Below are positions 5,102-5,989 of a stretch of DNA of 5,989 nt, in pieces. Below the pieces are notes generated by a model that was not told the origin of the DNA, made no database searches, and saw nothing but the letters and a program-made list of their open reading frames with translations. The stretch's first letter is position 1. Each line of letters opens with the position of its first letter. Origin of the DNA: Halomonas sp. (lineage in GTDB: Bacteria; Pseudomonadota; Gammaproteobacteria; Pseudomonadales; Oleiphilaceae); NCBI GenBank assembly GCA_007135745.1, contig SLIH01000020.1, forward strand, positions 1 to 5,989, written 5' to 3'. Both the position numbers and the translations under genes were made by a program.

Positions 5102-5989
5102 TCACGCCTTGCGTTGGCGTTTCTGTTCGTAGAGGCGCTGGTCGGCGTGGCGCAGGAGGCTTTGGCTGTCGTTGAGGCCGGGTTGTTCGTTGCCGGCGGC
5201 GCCGAGACTGAATGACACCGGAATATTGTAATTGCCCCACTCCATGGAATTCTCCAGAAAATGGTTCTGAAGACGCTCACCGATTCGGGCGGCATCCTTA
5301 AGGCCCTGGTTGGGCAGAAGAATCACGAATTCGTCGCCCGCAAAACGGAAGATCACATCGTCCTCGCGCAGAAGCCTCTGCAGTTCCTGAGCCAGAAAAC
5401 GCAGATAGGCATCGCCGCAGTCATGTCCATGGGTGTCGTTGACCTGCTTGAAACCGTCGCAGTCTATGAAAAGCAGTGAGAGGGGCTGGCCATAGCGCTG
5501 GGAGCGGCTGAGTTCTTTCTGCAGAACCGCTTCCATCTCGCGGCGGTTACGCAGACCAGTGAGGTGATCGCGTGTCGCCAATTGACTGAGCTGCTCCCGG
5601 GCCCAGCTGCTGTCCAGGCCGATGGAAGCTTTCACAGCCAACTGCTGGAGGAAGAAGGACTCCATTTCCGGACTGTAGCGGCCTTCGTTCACAGACCCCA
5701 GCACCAGCGCGCCAATCACACGGTCATCCATGATCAGCGGGAGTACGGCCATGCTGCGGATTCGCTCCTTCCATGCGCCCGGTATCATATTGTGATAGTG
5801 CCTGGCCGCACTGATAAGGACCGGTTCCCGACTGTTACCGGTCAGGCGCATGTAATCCACGGTGGGCATACGGAGAACCAGGCTCAGGGCGCCCTGCTCT
5901 TCGAGTGTCTCCTGAATGCGGTCATTGGATTCAATATCCGTCAGGATCAGCCATACCTCATCCAGCGCGAAGCGTTCGCGCACATTGTC
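5102..5989 (-). CDS. Diguanylate cyclase (GGDEF) with DUF484/GAF-like sensor, N-terminus outside window
   Basis: Makes the second messenger cyclic di-GMP from two GTP (family knowledge). At least 295 codons are visible, and the frame stays open through position 5989, so the true start lies outside; a GTG at 5983 is in frame but has no support as a start. Numbering from that GTG, residues 1 to about 130 resemble DUF484/GAF-like sensor domains (RERFALDEVWL; RIRSMAVLPL; DDRVIGALVLGS; SPEMESFFLQQLAVKASIGL). The GGDEF domain begins at RDHLTGLRNRR (138-148), with FIDCDGFKQVNDTHGHDCGD (172-191) carrying the metal- and nucleotide-binding residues, and AGDEF (215-219) as the active-site loop. The A-for-G variant is common in active enzymes. 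RxxD (Arg206-Asp209) five residues before the loop is an intact inhibitory I-site, so product feedback is expected. No membrane segment is seen in the visible part. It converges on the AraC-family gene and is probably unrelated to the left-hand genes. Confidence 0.9.
   Translation of the reverse strand, partial: DNVRERFALDEVWLILTDIESNDRIQETLEEQGALSLVLRMPTVDYMRLTGNSREPVLISAARHYHNMIPGAWKERIRSMAVLPLIMDDRVIGALVLGSVNEGRYSPEMESFFLQQLAVKASIGLDSSWAREQLSQLATRDHLTGLRNRREMEAVLQKELSRSQRYGQPLSLLFIDCDGFKQVNDTHGHDCGDAYLRFLAQELQRLLREDDVIFRFAGDEFVILLPNQGLKDAARIGERLQNHFLENSMEWGNYNIPVSFSLGAAGNEQPGLNDSQSLLRHADQRLYEQKRQRKA

Noticed and set aside
4924..5295. 123-codon minus-strand open frame crossing the convergent gap
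   Set aside because: It overlaps the real GGDEF frame in another register and its middle is just the translated heptad repeat (SFKSQVSTTCNLRLATCN-like).
5981..5983. GTG as the start of the GGDEF gene
   Set aside because: The reading frame remains open to the window edge and only six upstream bases are visible, so no ribosome-binding site can be judged. The sensor domain appears to need more N-terminal sequence.

Overview
The window is about 6 kb of dense bacterial chromosome of fairly high GC (roughly 60% by eye) with five protein-coding genes and three short intergenic gaps. Gene content (AraC regulator with an arabinose-operon-type N-terminal domain, CaiB/BaiF acyl-CoA enzyme, alkyl-DHAP-synthase-like flavoenzyme, aerobic GlpD-type dehydrogenase, GGDEF protein with a DUF484/GAF-like sensor) suggests an aerobic gammaproteobacterium, perhaps a Marinobacter-like marine lineage. 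This placement is an inference from gene style; no rRNA or marker gene is present.

Layout. Positions 1-3852 hold three minus-strand genes, in transcription order: a CaiB/BaiF protein with alpha-methylacyl-CoA-racemase-type residues (3852-2722), an FAD-linked oxidase closely resembling alkyldihydroxyacetonephosphate synthase (2635-1016), and a GlpD-like FAD glycerol-3-phosphate dehydrogenase that runs off the left edge (1023-1). The last two overlap by 8 bp (ATGGCTGA) and are almost certainly co-translated. An 86-bp gap with a plausible sigma70 promoter separates them from the CaiB gene. Diverging from the CaiB gene across 119 bp is the AraC-family regulator (3972-4976, plus), the obvious candidate local regulator. 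The right end holds a minus-strand diguanylate cyclase (5989-5102), convergent with the regulator and missing its N-terminus.

The 125-bp convergent gap (4977-5101) is the most unusual stretch. It contains a 67-bp imperfect palindrome built from 7-bp tandem units, followed one base later by a perfect 11-bp inverted repeat.

Taken together, the left part looks like a lipid/glycerophosphate gene neighbourhood: GlpD makes DHAP from glycerol 3-phosphate, the AGPS-like enzyme belongs to a family acting on acyl-DHAP, and the CaiB-type enzyme handles acyl-CoA. That they form one pathway is inference. I found no CRISPR array, transposase, tRNA, rRNA or phage gene. I do not see a clear new multi-gene system; the best leads are the AGPS-like/GlpD pair and the heptad-repeat hairpin.
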